Part shown: piece after piece, positions 44,905 through 54,846 of the stretch | How positions within the stretch are numbered: the first letter of the stretch is position 1 | Layout: every line of letters starts with the position of its first letter | Assembly: GCF_030295975.1 (NCBI RefSeq) | Contig: NZ_AP027364.1 | Location: 1,798,001-1,862,000 of the forward strand | DNA length: 64,000 nucleotides | From: Thalassotalea atypica | GTDB lineage: Bacteria > Pseudomonadota > Gammaproteobacteria > Enterobacterales > Alteromonadaceae | Direction of reading: 5' to 3' | The notes under the pieces: model-generated | What the model was told of the DNA's origin: nothing | The model's input: only the letters and a program-made list of their open reading frames with translations | The model's database searches: none | Program-made: the position numbers and the translations under genes

Positions 44905-44981
44905 GGAGTGGTAGTTCAGTTGGTTAGAATACCGGCCTGTCACGCCGGGGGTCGCGGGTTCGAGTCCCGTCCACTCCGCCA
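44905..44981 (+). tRNA. tRNA-Asp (GTC), copy 1
   Basis: This is a 77-base tRNA with encoded CCA, acceptor stem GGAGTGG/CCACTCC and anticodon GTC in CCTGTCACG. It is identical to the next three copies. Confidence 0.97.
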
Positions 44982-45008
44982 AGCGAAAAGTTTCATGTGT
45001 ATCTCTGC

Positions 45009-45085
45009 GGAGTGGTAGTTCAGTTGGTTAGAATACCGGCCTGTCACGCCGGGGGTCGCGGGTTCGAGTCCCGTCCACTCCGCCA
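45009..45085 (+). tRNA. tRNA-Asp (GTC), copy 2
   Basis: Identical 77-base copy, 27 bases after copy 1, CCA encoded. Confidence 0.97.
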
Positions 45086-45131
45086 CGATATACACAAGAT
45101 ATAATAAAGAAGTTAGCATCGCTAATACTGC

Positions 45132-45208
45132 GGAGTGGTAGTTCAGTTGGTTAGAATACCGGCCTGTCACGCCGGGGGTCGCGGGTTCGAGTCCCGTCCA
45201 CTCCGCCA
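45132..45208 (+). tRNA. tRNA-Asp (GTC), copy 3
   Basis: Identical 77-base copy, 46 bases after copy 2, CCA encoded. Confidence 0.97.
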
Positions 45209-45249
45209 CTTATTATATCAATCAATTCAGTCGTCGAAGAGTATAGCGC

Positions 45250-45326
45250 GGAGTGGTAGTTCAGTTGGTTAGAATACCGGCCTGTCACGCCGGGGGTCGC
45301 GGGTTCGAGTCCCGTCCACTCCGCCA
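45250..45326 (+). tRNA. tRNA-Asp (GTC), copy 4
   Basis: Identical 77-base copy, 41 bases after copy 3, CCA encoded. No clear terminator follows. Confidence 0.97.
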
Positions 45327-45568
45327 ATTTACTTTTCAGATTTATTACTTCCTCTTTTAAATACCTGCTATTTCTCCTGAGCTTTTTATTTCAGTCAATG
45401 CTAGTTAACTTGAATCTATTCGACTGATAATCAAAGTCTTATCTACTGGTAATATTAAATTACTGATCTACAGTTGAATATACCGTTAGTGTAGATTCAA
45501 TAACTCTTGACATAACTCTGTTTCATTTTGAACTACCTACCGAAAAATTTTGTAGGGAGTGTTACAGG

Positions 45569-48500
45569 GTGATCCGCAAACTGTTACCACGGGTAATGCG
45601 AGTAGTTATCACGTGTTTATTGGTTATTTATCCTGCCTTAAGTGGCAGTACTCCACTTAAAAGCGTAGAACTTGACTTGTATTGGCAGCATCAATTCACT
45701 TTCGCTGGGTTTTATGCCGCAAAGGAGAAAGGTTTCTATCGTGCTGCTGGTCTTGATGTTAAGTTTAATGAGGCAAGTGGTACCAATGGCCTATTGAAAC
45801 GGGTGCTTTCAGGAAAATCTCAGTTTGGTGTTTATGGCAGTGAACTAGTTGAACATTTTCATAAAGGCGCAGATATTCGGCTGCTTGCTAACTTCTTTAA
45901 GCAATCTCCTTTGGTACTCATCACTCAACCTAACATTGACAACTTAAAGCAATTAGAAGGAAAGAGTGTTGCTGTAATGCTAGAGTCTGCGCTGAAGGAC
46001 GGCAATATCGGAGTAATGCTAAGACGGCACCAAGTCGATATTTCTTCTATCAATATTGTTCATTCAAACAATGTTATTGAACGATTTAGCCAAGGCGAAC
46101 TTACAGCCTTTATTGCCCATTCGACAAATGAACCATTTTATCTTGAGCGGGATAAACTTAAGTACAAGCTGTTTAGCCCCAACCAATACGGAATAGTCAC
46201 TAATAACCTCAATTTGTTTACGTCCTTAGCATTTGAACGCGAGAATCATCAGCTTGTAAATGACTTTGTCGAAGCAAGTATTAAAGGCTGGCAATATGCG
46301 TTAACTCATGGTGATGAAATGATTGGGATTATTATGGATAAATATAATACCCAGCATAAGTCGGAACAGGCGCTTCGGTATGAATATCATGCAGTCAAAG
46401 CACAATTTTTGGCTAATATGTATCCTGTCGGTCAAATTGATTCCGCACAATTGAAGTCGATGTCTGAGATGATGATGTCAACAGGCAGCATTGAGCGACT
46501 TAGGCCATTAAAGCAATACATTTTTCAAAATGGACATGCAGTTACAAAAGCCGATAAAGCGGGTGATAAACACTTTTTAGCCATACTTAGTGAAAAAGAA
46601 CGCCAGTTCCTCCTTGATAAAGCCTCTATTACAGTCCAACACGAAGACAGCTACCCACCTTTTCACTATATAGATAATAGTAAACCAACAGGGTTACTCG
46701 TGGAATATTTAGCATTAATCTCTGAGCTACTAGGTGTTGAAGTTGAATACGTGGTTGGCTATAGGTGGTTGGAATATTTAGAGAAATTAAAAAATAAAGA
46801 AATTGATATGATGGCTAATGTTGTCAAAACAAAAGAACGAGACAAGCATTTTCTTTTCACTTCTCCGTTTATACAAACATTCTCTTCCATTGTTTCTCAT
46901 GATTCGCAAAAGTTAAGTTCGTTGGAGCAACTATCGTTTAAAAAGGTTGGTATTTTTAAAGGCTATTTTTTAGAAAAATATTTGAAGTCTTACTATCCGG
47001 ACATTCAATTTGTCTATATTGCCGAGCAACTTGACGCATTATTTCGTGTTTCTAACGGGCAACTGGACGCGTTTATCGGTGATCTTCCTTCGAGTAATTA
47101 TTTAATTAAAAAAACGTTACTAACCAACCTAAATACCTCGGTTATTGCAAACACTACCCACTTACCTGAAAACCACAGTAGCTTGGCCACCCATAAAGAT
47201 AACATCATATTACATAGTATTTTAGACAAAGCGGTTAACTATATCCCCGAGTACAAAATGCTGTCTTTACAAAGTAAATGGTTCAATTTCAATGACAACC
47301 AAACGGTAAAAACCTTAACGTTAAGTGACGCTGAAAACATTTTTATCACCGAACATCCAGAAATAACGTTAGGAGTTACTGGTGAGCAATTTCCTCTGTT
47401 ATATGCAACGACATCTGGCGAATATAAAGGAGCTACCAAAGATTTATTGGATGAGATAACTAGATTGACCGGCCTCCGCTTTACGTTTGAATCATACGAT
47501 ATATCTACATTGGAAAAGGTCGTTAACGCTAAAGTGATTGATGGCTTTGCCATATCACTAGCAACTCACGCTAGAGCGAGTTATTTGAATTTCACCGACT
47601 CCTATTTAAAACAACGCCTAGCTGTTTATGTGAAAGATGGTAATCCTCATCAGATTTATACCAAAGAGGATTTGTTGAATAAAAAGGTTGTTGTCTCTAG
47701 ATCGACGCCAGCGCTGATTAAATACATTGAAACTTTCCCTAATAGCGAAGTTATTTATGTTGATACTTTAGAAGAAGTCATTATCACACTTGCTTCTGAT
47801 AGAGCTGATTATACATTGTACTCAGAATCTCTCTCTAGTCTTGCGTCACGTGAAGGGATTGATTACATCGACGTAGCCTTTTTGACGGAGCTTTCCGCCG
47901 CTTTGGTATTTTCTTTAAGAAAAGATTGGCCAGAGCTTACTTCTATAGTGAATAAAGCACTAGATGTGATACCCAATAGTAAAAAAATTTCACTGTTCAG
48001 CCGTTGGTTCGGTGGTAGCAACAGCACTCAATTGCACACGCCTGATATTGAATTTCCAGCAGAACTCGCCACATATCTAAAATCCAAAGATGAGCTTACT
48101 TACTGTATTGTACCTGCAAGAAAGCAAATATTCTTTGTTGATGATGAAGGTCATTATAAGGGGTTTTCTGCCGATTTAATCACCCTATTAACTAACAAAA
48201 TCGGCATTTCCTTTCGTCCAATAATAGCTAAAACATGGGCAAACTCTTTAGTACTCCTAAGAGAGGGAAAATGTGACTTAACACCAATAATTGTAAAAAC
48301 GCCGAGTAGAGAGGAGTTTTTGGACTTTACATCGACCTATGGTCGAGAATATGCGGTATTAGTTACTCTTGAAGATACTGGGTTTGAGCCAGGTTTGAGT
48401 ACTATGAAACAAAAGACCGTAGGGGTAGAAGCTTCCCATGCCTTTCAAGAACTCATTTCATTGAACAACCCAGAATTGAATATTCAAAGTGTTATCAATA

Positions 48501-51500
48501 TAGAAGAAGGGTTGAAACAAGTAAAAAGTGGTGAAATTTTTGGGTTAGTTGCTTCTCCTGAGGCGATCAATGCTTTGTCGCGTCAAGACATAATGAAAGG
48601 CTTAAAAATTTCGGGTAGTTTTGACTTTGAAGTGGAATATGCCGTTGGTGTAAGTAAACAAGCCAGTCCTTTGGCCAATGTTATTCAACTAGCTTTAGAT
48701 AGTATTCCTCCAGAAGAAATTGATACCTTGGCCAATAAATGGTTTGTGGTGAACCATGAACAAGAAATTGACTATCAATTAGTGATAAAAATTGTTGTAG
48801 TTTTTGTTTTTCTATTATGTGCCGTCTTGTATTGGAATCGTAAGCTAAGACATTTAAATGAGGAGTTAATTGTTGCTAGAGAACAAGCTGAACAAACTAA
48901 TAAAGAATTGGAATTCGTTCAGTATGCTGTTGATAATGCAGGGGATATGGCATTCTGGATTGATGCTAGCGATGCCAAAATTTGTTATGCCAATGAAGCG
49001 GCGTGTCATTCACTTGGGTATAGCAGGGAAGTACTCGAACAACTTGATGTGTTCGCGTTTAATCCTGATTTAACGTCCGAAGAATGGCAATCATTTCTTA
49101 ATATATTAAAAGACGGCACACCAACGGAGTTAAGGGTTAAACATCGAACCAATGATGGAAGAGAATATGATGCGGAGGTTACCTCAAGGTACATAAAACA
49201 TTGTGGTGAAGAGCGCATTATTTCTTTCGCACGAGACATCAGTTCACGCGTTAAAGCAGAGCATGCCTTACAAGAGGCAAGAACAATCGCTGAAGAAGCA
49301 AGCATTGCAAAGAGCTCATTTCTCGCCAACATGAGCCATGAAATTAGGACGCCGATGAATGCAATTATTGGTATGTCACACTTAACTTTAGAAACAGAGC
49401 TCAATTTGGATCAAAACCGTTTCGTTAGGAACATTGAAAGCTCAGCAAAGTCTTTATTAAATATTATCAATGACATACTTGATTTCTCAAAAATTGAAGC
49501 AGGGAAACTTAACTTAGAAAAAATTGAATTTGATTTAGTTGAAATCGTAGATGAAGTGATTTCGATGATGGAGTACCACGCTACGCTAAAAAATCTCGAA
49601 ATATTTTCTTCTTATGAGGCGACGGTTGGTCGATTTTTCATCGGTGATCCTTTGCGTATTTCTCAAGTTTTGACGAATTTGATCAGTAACGCGATCAAAT
49701 TTACTGAGCAAGGGGAAATCGTCATTGCGGTAAAACGCGTAGACAACGACAAGCTGAGTTTTGCTGTTAAGGACACTGGCATTGGCATGAGCACCGAACA
49801 AGCAGGTAAGTTGTTTCAATCATTTTCGCAAGCGGACGACAGCACAACAAGACGTTATGGGGGGACGGGGCTTGGCTTAGCGATATCAAAACAATTAGTG
49901 GAGCTTATGGGAGGTCATATCCATGTTGAGTCGCAAATTGGTGCGGGAAGTGTGTTTTATTTTGAAATTGAGTTGGCAAGAGCAATAGATAACCTGACTG
50001 AAGCTAAGTTTGCAGAAAAACAGGTGTTAATTGTTGATGATGATGAGACGAGCCAAATAATATTAGTGAGCCAACTCGAAGAGTTTAGTTTAAATGTTGA
50101 TGTAGCGTGCAGTGGTGAAGAAGCATTGAAGTTATTGGAACAAAACACTCAAACATATGATGTTGTATTGATGGACTGGAACATGCCAGAGCTTGACGGT
50201 ATAGAGACAACATTGAGGTTAAATCAGTTGTATAACGCAGATAACATGCTTATTGATAAGCAACCACCCGTTGTCATTATGGTCAGTGTACATCGTCAAG
50301 AATACATCATTAGATCTGCTAAAACTGCCGGTATCGATGTATTTCTTCAAAAGCCGGTCGACCCCTCCACCTTATTTGATGTGTTAGTTAAAGTATTAAT
50401 GAAGCAGCAAAAAAATATTAAAAGGCCTACAAGCAGTCAAGAGCTGGTGCAAAATCTGAAAATCCAACTCACTTGCCTCGCTGGGAATCGAATATTGCTG
50501 GTTGAAGACAATCATGTCAATCAAGAAATTTTAATTGGTTTACTCAAAGGCAGTGGGATTGAAATAGATGTGGCAAATAATGGGGAAGAGGCATTAGATA
50601 TGTTTTCCGTAGACAAATATGCTTTAGTTTTTATGGATCTGCAGATGCCGGTGATGGACGGCATTGAAGCGACAAAAGAGATCCGTAAACTAGATCAGGT
50701 GATACCGATAGTGGCGCTATCGGCCAATGTTATGCCGGAGCAAATTAAACAAACTAAAAGCGTAGGTATGAATGCACACCTTGGTAAACCGATTGATGTA
50801 GAAAAACTCTATCAAGCGTTACTTAGTTATATGCGTCCAATCGGAGAAAAGGGTATAGGTACAAATGCAAAAACTGTTTCCCAAAAAGTGCCACTGAATT
50901 TAGCGAGCAATGAATACAATAGCACCTTAAATAAGACTGAAGTTGATCGGAACGACCTATCTGATCTAAAACTTGTCGATACCACGTTGGGCAAGAATAA
51001 CTTTTACGGAAATGCACAACTATATTTCAAAGTGCTTAGTAATTTTGCCGACAACTATAAAGAACTAGACTTTCAGTCGTTAAAGCGTGAAGAAAAAGAG
51101 CGAACCTTACATACAGTTAAAGGGTTAAGCGGCAATATTGGTGCTAAAACACTTTATCAAATTAGCCAGCAAGCTGAGCATGATATGTCGAAGGCAAATA
51201 CTCAACGTTTCGTTGAGGTGCTAAATGAGGTGATTGTTGAAATTGGTAAAACAGTATCAACGACAGATCTTACAACCATTGAAACTGAAAAACCGAGAAT
51301 ATCTGCACGAGTTAAAGAAGATCTTTTTGCACAATTGCATGAAGCAGCAAAAAGTAAAAGACCTAAACAATGCTCTCCGATAATTGAGGAAATTGAACAA
51401 TATAGCCTAAATAGAGGCGAACAGACGGCCTTTATGCAAGTCAAGACTTTAATTGGGCAGTATCAATTTAAAGAGGCTATTATTTTATTAACTGCGCTGG

Positions 51501-51508
51501 AGTCGTAG
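45569..51508 (+). CDS. Giant hybrid histidine kinase with four periplasmic binding modules
   Basis: This 1979-residue sensor kinase has, in order: signal anchor (about 8-26); an NMT1/THI5-like binding domain (about 33-320; YWQHQFTFAGFYAAKEKGFY); three SBP_bac_3 domains (about 353-574, 598-813, 843-1058), each ending in a similar KWF/RWF motif; transmembrane segment 1070-1088; PAS (about 1117-1228); HisKA with H1257 (SHEIRTP); HATPase (N1374, DTGIGM, GGTGLGL); receiver 1 with D1536; receiver 2 with D1690; and HPt with H1848 (LHTVKGLSG). All phosphorelay residues are intact. Start is GTG 45569 behind TAGGGAG. A REC-GGDEF protein follows after 28 bases and is the likely output. Ligands are unknown; NMT1 domains bind pyrimidine-like or other small molecules. 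Confidence 0.92.
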   Translation: MIRKLLPRVMRVVITCLLVIYPALSGSTPLKSVELDLYWQHQFTFAGFYAAKEKGFYRAAGLDVKFNEASGTNGLLKRVLSGKSQFGVYGSELVEHFHKGADIRLLANFFKQSPLVLITQPNIDNLKQLEGKSVAVMLESALKDGNIGVMLRRHQVDISSINIVHSNNVIERFSQGELTAFIAHSTNEPFYLERDKLKYKLFSPNQYGIVTNNLNLFTSLAFERENHQLVNDFVEASIKGWQYALTHGDEMIGIIMDKYNTQHKSEQALRYEYHAVKAQFLANMYPVGQIDSAQLKSMSEMMMSTGSIERLRPLKQYIFQNGHAVTKADKAGDKHFLAILSEKERQFLLDKASITVQHEDSYPPFHYIDNSKPTGLLVEYLALISELLGVEVEYVVGYRWLEYLEKLKNKEIDMMANVVKTKERDKHFLFTSPFIQTFSSIVSHDSQKLSSLEQLSFKKVGIFKGYFLEKYLKSYYPDIQFVYIAEQLDALFRVSNGQLDAFIGDLPSSNYLIKKTLLTNLNTSVIANTTHLPENHSSLATHKDNIILHSILDKAVNYIPEYKMLSLQSKWFNFNDNQTVKTLTLSDAENIFITEHPEITLGVTGEQFPLLYATTSGEYKGATKDLLDEITRLTGLRFTFESYDISTLEKVVNAKVIDGFAISLATHARASYLNFTDSYLKQRLAVYVKDGNPHQIYTKEDLLNKKVVVSRSTPALIKYIETFPNSEVIYVDTLEEVIITLASDRADYTLYSESLSSLASREGIDYIDVAFLTELSAALVFSLRKDWPELTSIVNKALDVIPNSKKISLFSRWFGGSNSTQLHTPDIEFPAELATYLKSKDELTYCIVPARKQIFFVDDEGHYKGFSADLITLLTNKIGISFRPIIAKTWANSLVLLREGKCDLTPIIVKTPSREEFLDFTSTYGREYAVLVTLEDTGFEPGLSTMKQKTVGVEASHAFQELISLNNPELNIQSVINIEEGLKQVKSGEIFGLVASPEAINALSRQDIMKGLKISGSFDFEVEYAVGVSKQASPLANVIQLALDSIPPEEIDTLANKWFVVNHEQEIDYQLVIKIVVVFVFLLCAVLYWNRKLRHLNEELIVAREQAEQTNKELEFVQYAVDNAGDMAFWIDASDAKICYANEAACHSLGYSREVLEQLDVFAFNPDLTSEEWQSFLNILKDGTPTELRVKHRTNDGREYDAEVTSRYIKHCGEERIISFARDISSRVKAEHALQEARTIAEEASIAKSSFLANMSHEIRTPMNAIIGMSHLTLETELNLDQNRFVRNIESSAKSLLNIINDILDFSKIEAGKLNLEKIEFDLVEIVDEVISMMEYHATLKNLEIFSSYEATVGRFFIGDPLRISQVLTNLISNAIKFTEQGEIVIAVKRVDNDKLSFAVKDTGIGMSTEQAGKLFQSFSQADDSTTRRYGGTGLGLAISKQLVELMGGHIHVESQIGAGSVFYFEIELARAIDNLTEAKFAEKQVLIVDDDETSQIILVSQLEEFSLNVDVACSGEEALKLLEQNTQTYDVVLMDWNMPELDGIETTLRLNQLYNADNMLIDKQPPVVIMVSVHRQEYIIRSAKTAGIDVFLQKPVDPSTLFDVLVKVLMKQQKNIKRPTSSQELVQNLKIQLTCLAGNRILLVEDNHVNQEILIGLLKGSGIEIDVANNGEEALDMFSVDKYALVFMDLQMPVMDGIEATKEIRKLDQVIPIVALSANVMPEQIKQTKSVGMNAHLGKPIDVEKLYQALLSYMRPIGEKGIGTNAKTVSQKVPLNLASNEYNSTLNKTEVDRNDLSDLKLVDTTLGKNNFYGNAQLYFKVLSNFADNYKELDFQSLKREEKERTLHTVKGLSGNIGAKTLYQISQQAEHDMSKANTQRFVEVLNEVIVEIGKTVSTTDLTTIETEKPRISARVKEDLFAQLHEAAKSKRPKQCSPIIEEIEQYSLNRGEQTAFMQVKTLIGQYQFKEAIILLTALES

Positions 51509-51536
51509 CATACCTTTTAAGAAAAGGAATTATCCA

Positions 51537-52418
51537 ATGGAGAACACATCGCAAACAATCCTAGTGGTGGATGATACCAGTAGCAATATTGATATTCTGG
51601 TAGAGTTACTCGATGGCTATGATGTGCTTGTTGCTTTAGATGGTGAAACCGCTATTGAATTAGCAATAGAGGAGGACATTGACCTTATCTTGCTTGATAT
51701 AGTAATGCCAGAGCTTGATGGCTATCAAACCTGCCTAAAATTAAAAGAAATCGAATCGTCAAAAGATGTGCCTATTATTTTTATCACAGGAAAAAATGAC
51801 GAAGACTCCATTGAAAAAGCCTATGATTTTGGCGGAATAGACTACGTAACAAAGCCGTTCAAGCCGAAAGAGTTACTGGCACGCGTTAAAGCACAACTTA
51901 AAATAAGATGCCTTATTGAACACCTAGAACATTTATCATCATTCGATGTGATGACAGGTATTTTCAATCGCAGAAAATTCTTCGAGCAAGCGCAAGAAGG
52001 ATTTGACAAAAAACCAAATAAATCATGTGCGATGATGCTAGATATCGATAAATTCAAGGACATTAATGATAGCTACGGTCATCCTTTTGGCGATCGCGTG
52101 ATTCAAAAAGTGGCAGAGATAATGTCAACTAATGTGCCTGACGGCGCGATTTTAGGAAGATTAGGAGGAGAAGAGTTTGCGATTGTTTCTTATAACTTAT
52201 CATGGGAGGACAATTGTTCCTTAGTGGAAACGATAAGAAAATTGATAGCTAAGGCAACTGTAAAACATGAATCAGGAAAAAAAATTCAATTTACCGTTAG
52301 TGCTGGTTTGGCAATGTACAAGCCAGCATTGAATAGTCTAGATGCACTTTTAAAACAGGCAGATGACGCCCTGTATCAGGCAAAAGAGGCGGGTCGAAAC
52401 CAATCCATATTCACTTAA
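51537..52418 (+). CDS. Response regulator with GGDEF output (diguanylate cyclase)
   Basis: This 293-residue protein has a receiver domain (about 6-122; D12, D13, phospho-acceptor D54, K106) and a GGDEF domain (about 132-291) with active-site GGEEF at 210-214. No RxxD inhibitory site is present at the usual position. It should make c-di-GMP when phosphorylated. It starts 28 bases after the hybrid kinase with AAGGAAT upstream, so it is probably its cognate output, receiving phosphate through the HPt domain. Confidence 0.92.
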   Translation: MENTSQTILVVDDTSSNIDILVELLDGYDVLVALDGETAIELAIEEDIDLILLDIVMPELDGYQTCLKLKEIESSKDVPIIFITGKNDEDSIEKAYDFGGIDYVTKPFKPKELLARVKAQLKIRCLIEHLEHLSSFDVMTGIFNRRKFFEQAQEGFDKKPNKSCAMMLDIDKFKDINDSYGHPFGDRVIQKVAEIMSTNVPDGAILGRLGGEEFAIVSYNLSWEDNCSLVETIRKLIAKATVKHESGKKIQFTVSAGLAMYKPALNSLDALLKQADDALYQAKEAGRNQSIFT

Positions 52419-52532
52419 ACAATACGCTTGAACTAACTATACAAATGAAGATTATTGTACAGTCTAATGAAAGTGAATATGATACTCCTCATAAACTGTG
52501 TAAACAACTGACTTATATAAGAAAAATAATTT

Positions 52533-53057
52533 ATGAAAAATACGGATACAGTTGCTTGGTATAAGATCCCCGAGATGATCGTGGCGCTATCTGCCTTGTT
52601 AATCAGTATTGTTATGACAATAGTTGCTATATATTCAGCACACATTGATCGATCATATGCAAGAGCGTCTATGTGACCACGATTGGAGATTTTCAGAAGC
52701 CACAGCGCTAATAAATTTGAATACGGCGTAACAAACAGTGGTAATGGACCTGCCTTAGTTAAATTTGCTGTTGTCAAAAATAACGAAAAGGCCATTCAAT
52801 ACTGGCACGATATCCCAAATTTAGAGAATTTCACACAATCTTATATTAGCAACCGGACTATATCATCACAACGTACTGTTACACCGATACTTCATAGAGG
52901 AGACAATGCAGATACTTATCTGGCCGCCGATCAACTGGTTAGTATTGAACTATGATATTGCTCTATTTAAGATGAATGTAGGCTTGTTGATCGCCTAAAT
53001 CAAGCTAAAACCGTTGAAAGCTGTCAAGTCAATGAGCAGAAGGTGTTTTTGCAATAG
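52533..53057 (+). pseudogene. membrane-anchored protein gene with three in-frame stops
   Basis: One plus-strand frame runs from ATG 52533 to TAG 53055-53057 (174 codons plus stop) but is broken by TGA 52674, TGA 52953 and TAA 52968. The N-terminal part has a transmembrane segment (about residues 16-36) and then HIDRSYARASM before the first stop. The next part reads PRLEIFRSHSANKFEYGV and TNSGNGPALVKFAVV. After the later stops it continues DECRLVDRLNQAKTVESC. The reading stays protein-like in one frame, so this is a recently decayed gene with point mutations. The first TGA fits a lost tryptophan (WPRLEI) and TAA a lost tyrosine (CSIYDEC). Product function is unknown. Confidence 0.8.
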
Positions 53058-53235
53058 CCTTATTACGAGATGTGGGCATTGTAATTTACCTTCACTCTGT
53101 TGCTTTCTTTAGTGTGATTGTCTTATTTTTTTGGTTTTTCAGCGTGTGTCGTTATGGTGGCGGGTGTTTTTCGTCACCGACAATAAACAAATTAATGGAT
53201 GATTTGCTTAAATGGAAAAGGAAAAGGGGAAGAAG

Positions 53236-53652
53236 ATGATTGTTAAAAAGCTTAGAGCGAGAAATAACTGGTCTCAAGAACAGCTTGCGCAAATTACGGG
53301 TTTGAGTCTAAGAACCATTCAGCGTGTCGAAGCTGGGAACAAAGCATCCATCGAAACGTTAAAGTCACTAGCCTCTGTTTTTGAAGTGGATATTTCAAAA
53401 TTAACGGAGGTGGTTATTTTGATAGACAAAGAGAGCCAACAATGGAAGTCAGAGCCATGGTGGATAAAGTTCTCTTTGCTAGGAATTAAAAAACGTTCTT
53501 ATATGATAAAAATAGAATACTTAATGATTGCAATAGGTTGTATTTCATTGACCTTATTTGATGGAATGGAAATGACAGCAATAGTCGCTTTTTTTGGTGC
53601 CTATACAAATGCTAAATTGTTAGCCTATGTTGACAATAGACGCTTGTGGTAA
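53236..53652 (+). CDS. XRE-type HTH protein with C-terminal membrane segments
   Basis: The frame opens at ATG 53212, but ATG 53236 has AGGGGA at good distance and gives MIVKKLRARNNWSQEQLA, the usual N-terminus; it encodes 138 residues. A Cro/CI-type helix-turn-helix covers about residues 1-58 (SQEQLAQITGLSLRTIQRVE). Two hydrophobic segments follow near 95-110 and 112-130. It may be a membrane-bound regulator. The target is unknown; neighbours are a pseudogene and an acyltransferase. Confidence 0.8.
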   Translation: MIVKKLRARNNWSQEQLAQITGLSLRTIQRVEAGNKASIETLKSLASVFEVDISKLTEVVILIDKESQQWKSEPWWIKFSLLGIKKRSYMIKIEYLMIAIGCISLTLFDGMEMTAIVAFFGAYTNAKLLAYVDNRRLW

Positions 53653-53690
53653 ACCCCTTGTCGCAGTGGTGAAGGCGTTAAATTTTCGCC

Positions 53691-54587
53691 TTAATATTTG
53701 GCTTTTAAATCCAAAATAAGTTGATCTTTCTTTAACCAAAGTTGATTGAGCCAACCTTGGAAGTTTGCTTTAAAATCCCTATCTTGAAAATAATCACCAA
53801 TGACTTGCTCACTGACATCCAGTTGTTCTACGTGAACAACGACCTTTGTTAACTTTCCAGTAAGCATATCTTTCATGACATGCCCATCATTATCTGGGTA
53901 TAAAATAGTAATATTTAAAATTTTATCAAACTGTTCACCTAATGTAGCTAAGGTAAATGCAATACCGCCAGCTTTAGGTGATAACAACGCACGGAAAGGA
54001 CTTTGTTGTTGTTGATGCTTTTCAGGGGTTATTCTTGTTCCCTCAACAAAGTTAATGATAGTGGTAGGTTGTTCTCTAAAGTTTTGGCAAGACTTTCTAG
54101 TTGTCTCTATGTCTTGACCTTTTAGATGAGGGTTTTTGGCCAAAAACTCACTGCTATAACGTTTCATAAAAGGCATGTCCAACGCCCAGCAGGCCATACC
54201 AACAAAGGGTACTTTTTTTAAGCTATCTTTAAGAAAAAATTTAGGCTCAGAAATTCTATCGCGTGCAAAACACGTCAGTACAAATATATCTAACCAACTT
54301 TGGTGATTTGCAATGAGTAAGTACCATGAATTTTTATCGAGCTGCTCCGCGCCAATGATTTGCCATTGTACTTTGTTAAACAGTCTTACAACGAGCAAGT
54401 TGAGAAGCGGCCATAAACGGTAGGCCGCATGCATTGGCTTATATAGCAACTGATGCCAAGCTTTTATTGGAACAAGTAATTTTAAGATCCCCCCCATGAA
54501 CACGAGCGAGCCACACAGTGTTACATTAATACAAAACAAAATAAAAGCCAGTGGCATCGTGATGAAACTGGGTAAAAAGGACAACAT
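53691..54587 (-). CDS. 1-acyl-glycerol-3-phosphate acyltransferase-like protein (YihG type)
   Basis: This 298-residue inner-membrane protein has an N-terminal hydrophobic region (about 10-35) and the PlsC acyltransferase motif H-x4-D as NHQSWLD (about 93-99), with later FVEGTR and the basic C-terminus. It resembles E. coli YihG, a secondary lysophosphatidic acid acyltransferase. It is the only gene on its strand up to fadE, 259 bases away. Confidence 0.85.
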   Translation of the reverse strand: MLSFLPSFITMPLAFILFCINVTLCGSLVFMGGILKLLVPIKAWHQLLYKPMHAAYRLWPLLNLLVVRLFNKVQWQIIGAEQLDKNSWYLLIANHQSWLDIFVLTCFARDRISEPKFFLKDSLKKVPFVGMACWALDMPFMKRYSSEFLAKNPHLKGQDIETTRKSCQNFREQPTTIINFVEGTRITPEKHQQQQSPFRALLSPKAGGIAFTLATLGEQFDKILNITILYPDNDGHVMKDMLTGKLTKVVVHVEQLDVSEQVIGDYFQDRDFKANFQGWLNQLWLKKDQLILDLKAKY

Positions 54588-54802
54588 CTAAAAGCAGAAC
54601 CTCAATAATTTAGCGAACAATAAAATTTGCGAAGTTGTATTTTAAAGACTTTTGCTAAAAGGTGTACTGTTATGTTTGTCACACATGTACGCTGAATTAA
54701 TTTGCATTATCTATAAAAAGTTAATAAATCAGTGGTTTATGTGTTTTGTGTTGTCTCAGTAAGGCTAAGTGCTGTGGCTTTAATCAATCTGGGTATGGAC
54801 AT

Positions 54803-54832
54803 AAAAAAACCTGCAATAGCAGGTTTTTTTTG
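54803..54832. terminator. Terminator of fadE
   Basis: AACCTGC and GCAGGTT form a stem with loop AATA, flanked by A-run and T-run, so it can work on both strands. Confidence 0.88.
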
Positions 54833-54846
54833 TCTTAGTTTACAAC

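Noticed and set aside
44940-45209. 89-residue minus-strand frame with repeated EWTGLEPATPGVTGR
   Set aside because: It is the antisense translation of the tRNA-Asp array.
44905-45326. tRNA-Asp array as attachment site of a mobile island
   Set aside because: No integrase, partial tRNA repeat or direct-repeat boundary is seen nearby.
52433-52795. 120-residue minus-strand frame
   Set aside because: It is antisense to the broken membrane-protein gene and has no ribosome site or family pattern.
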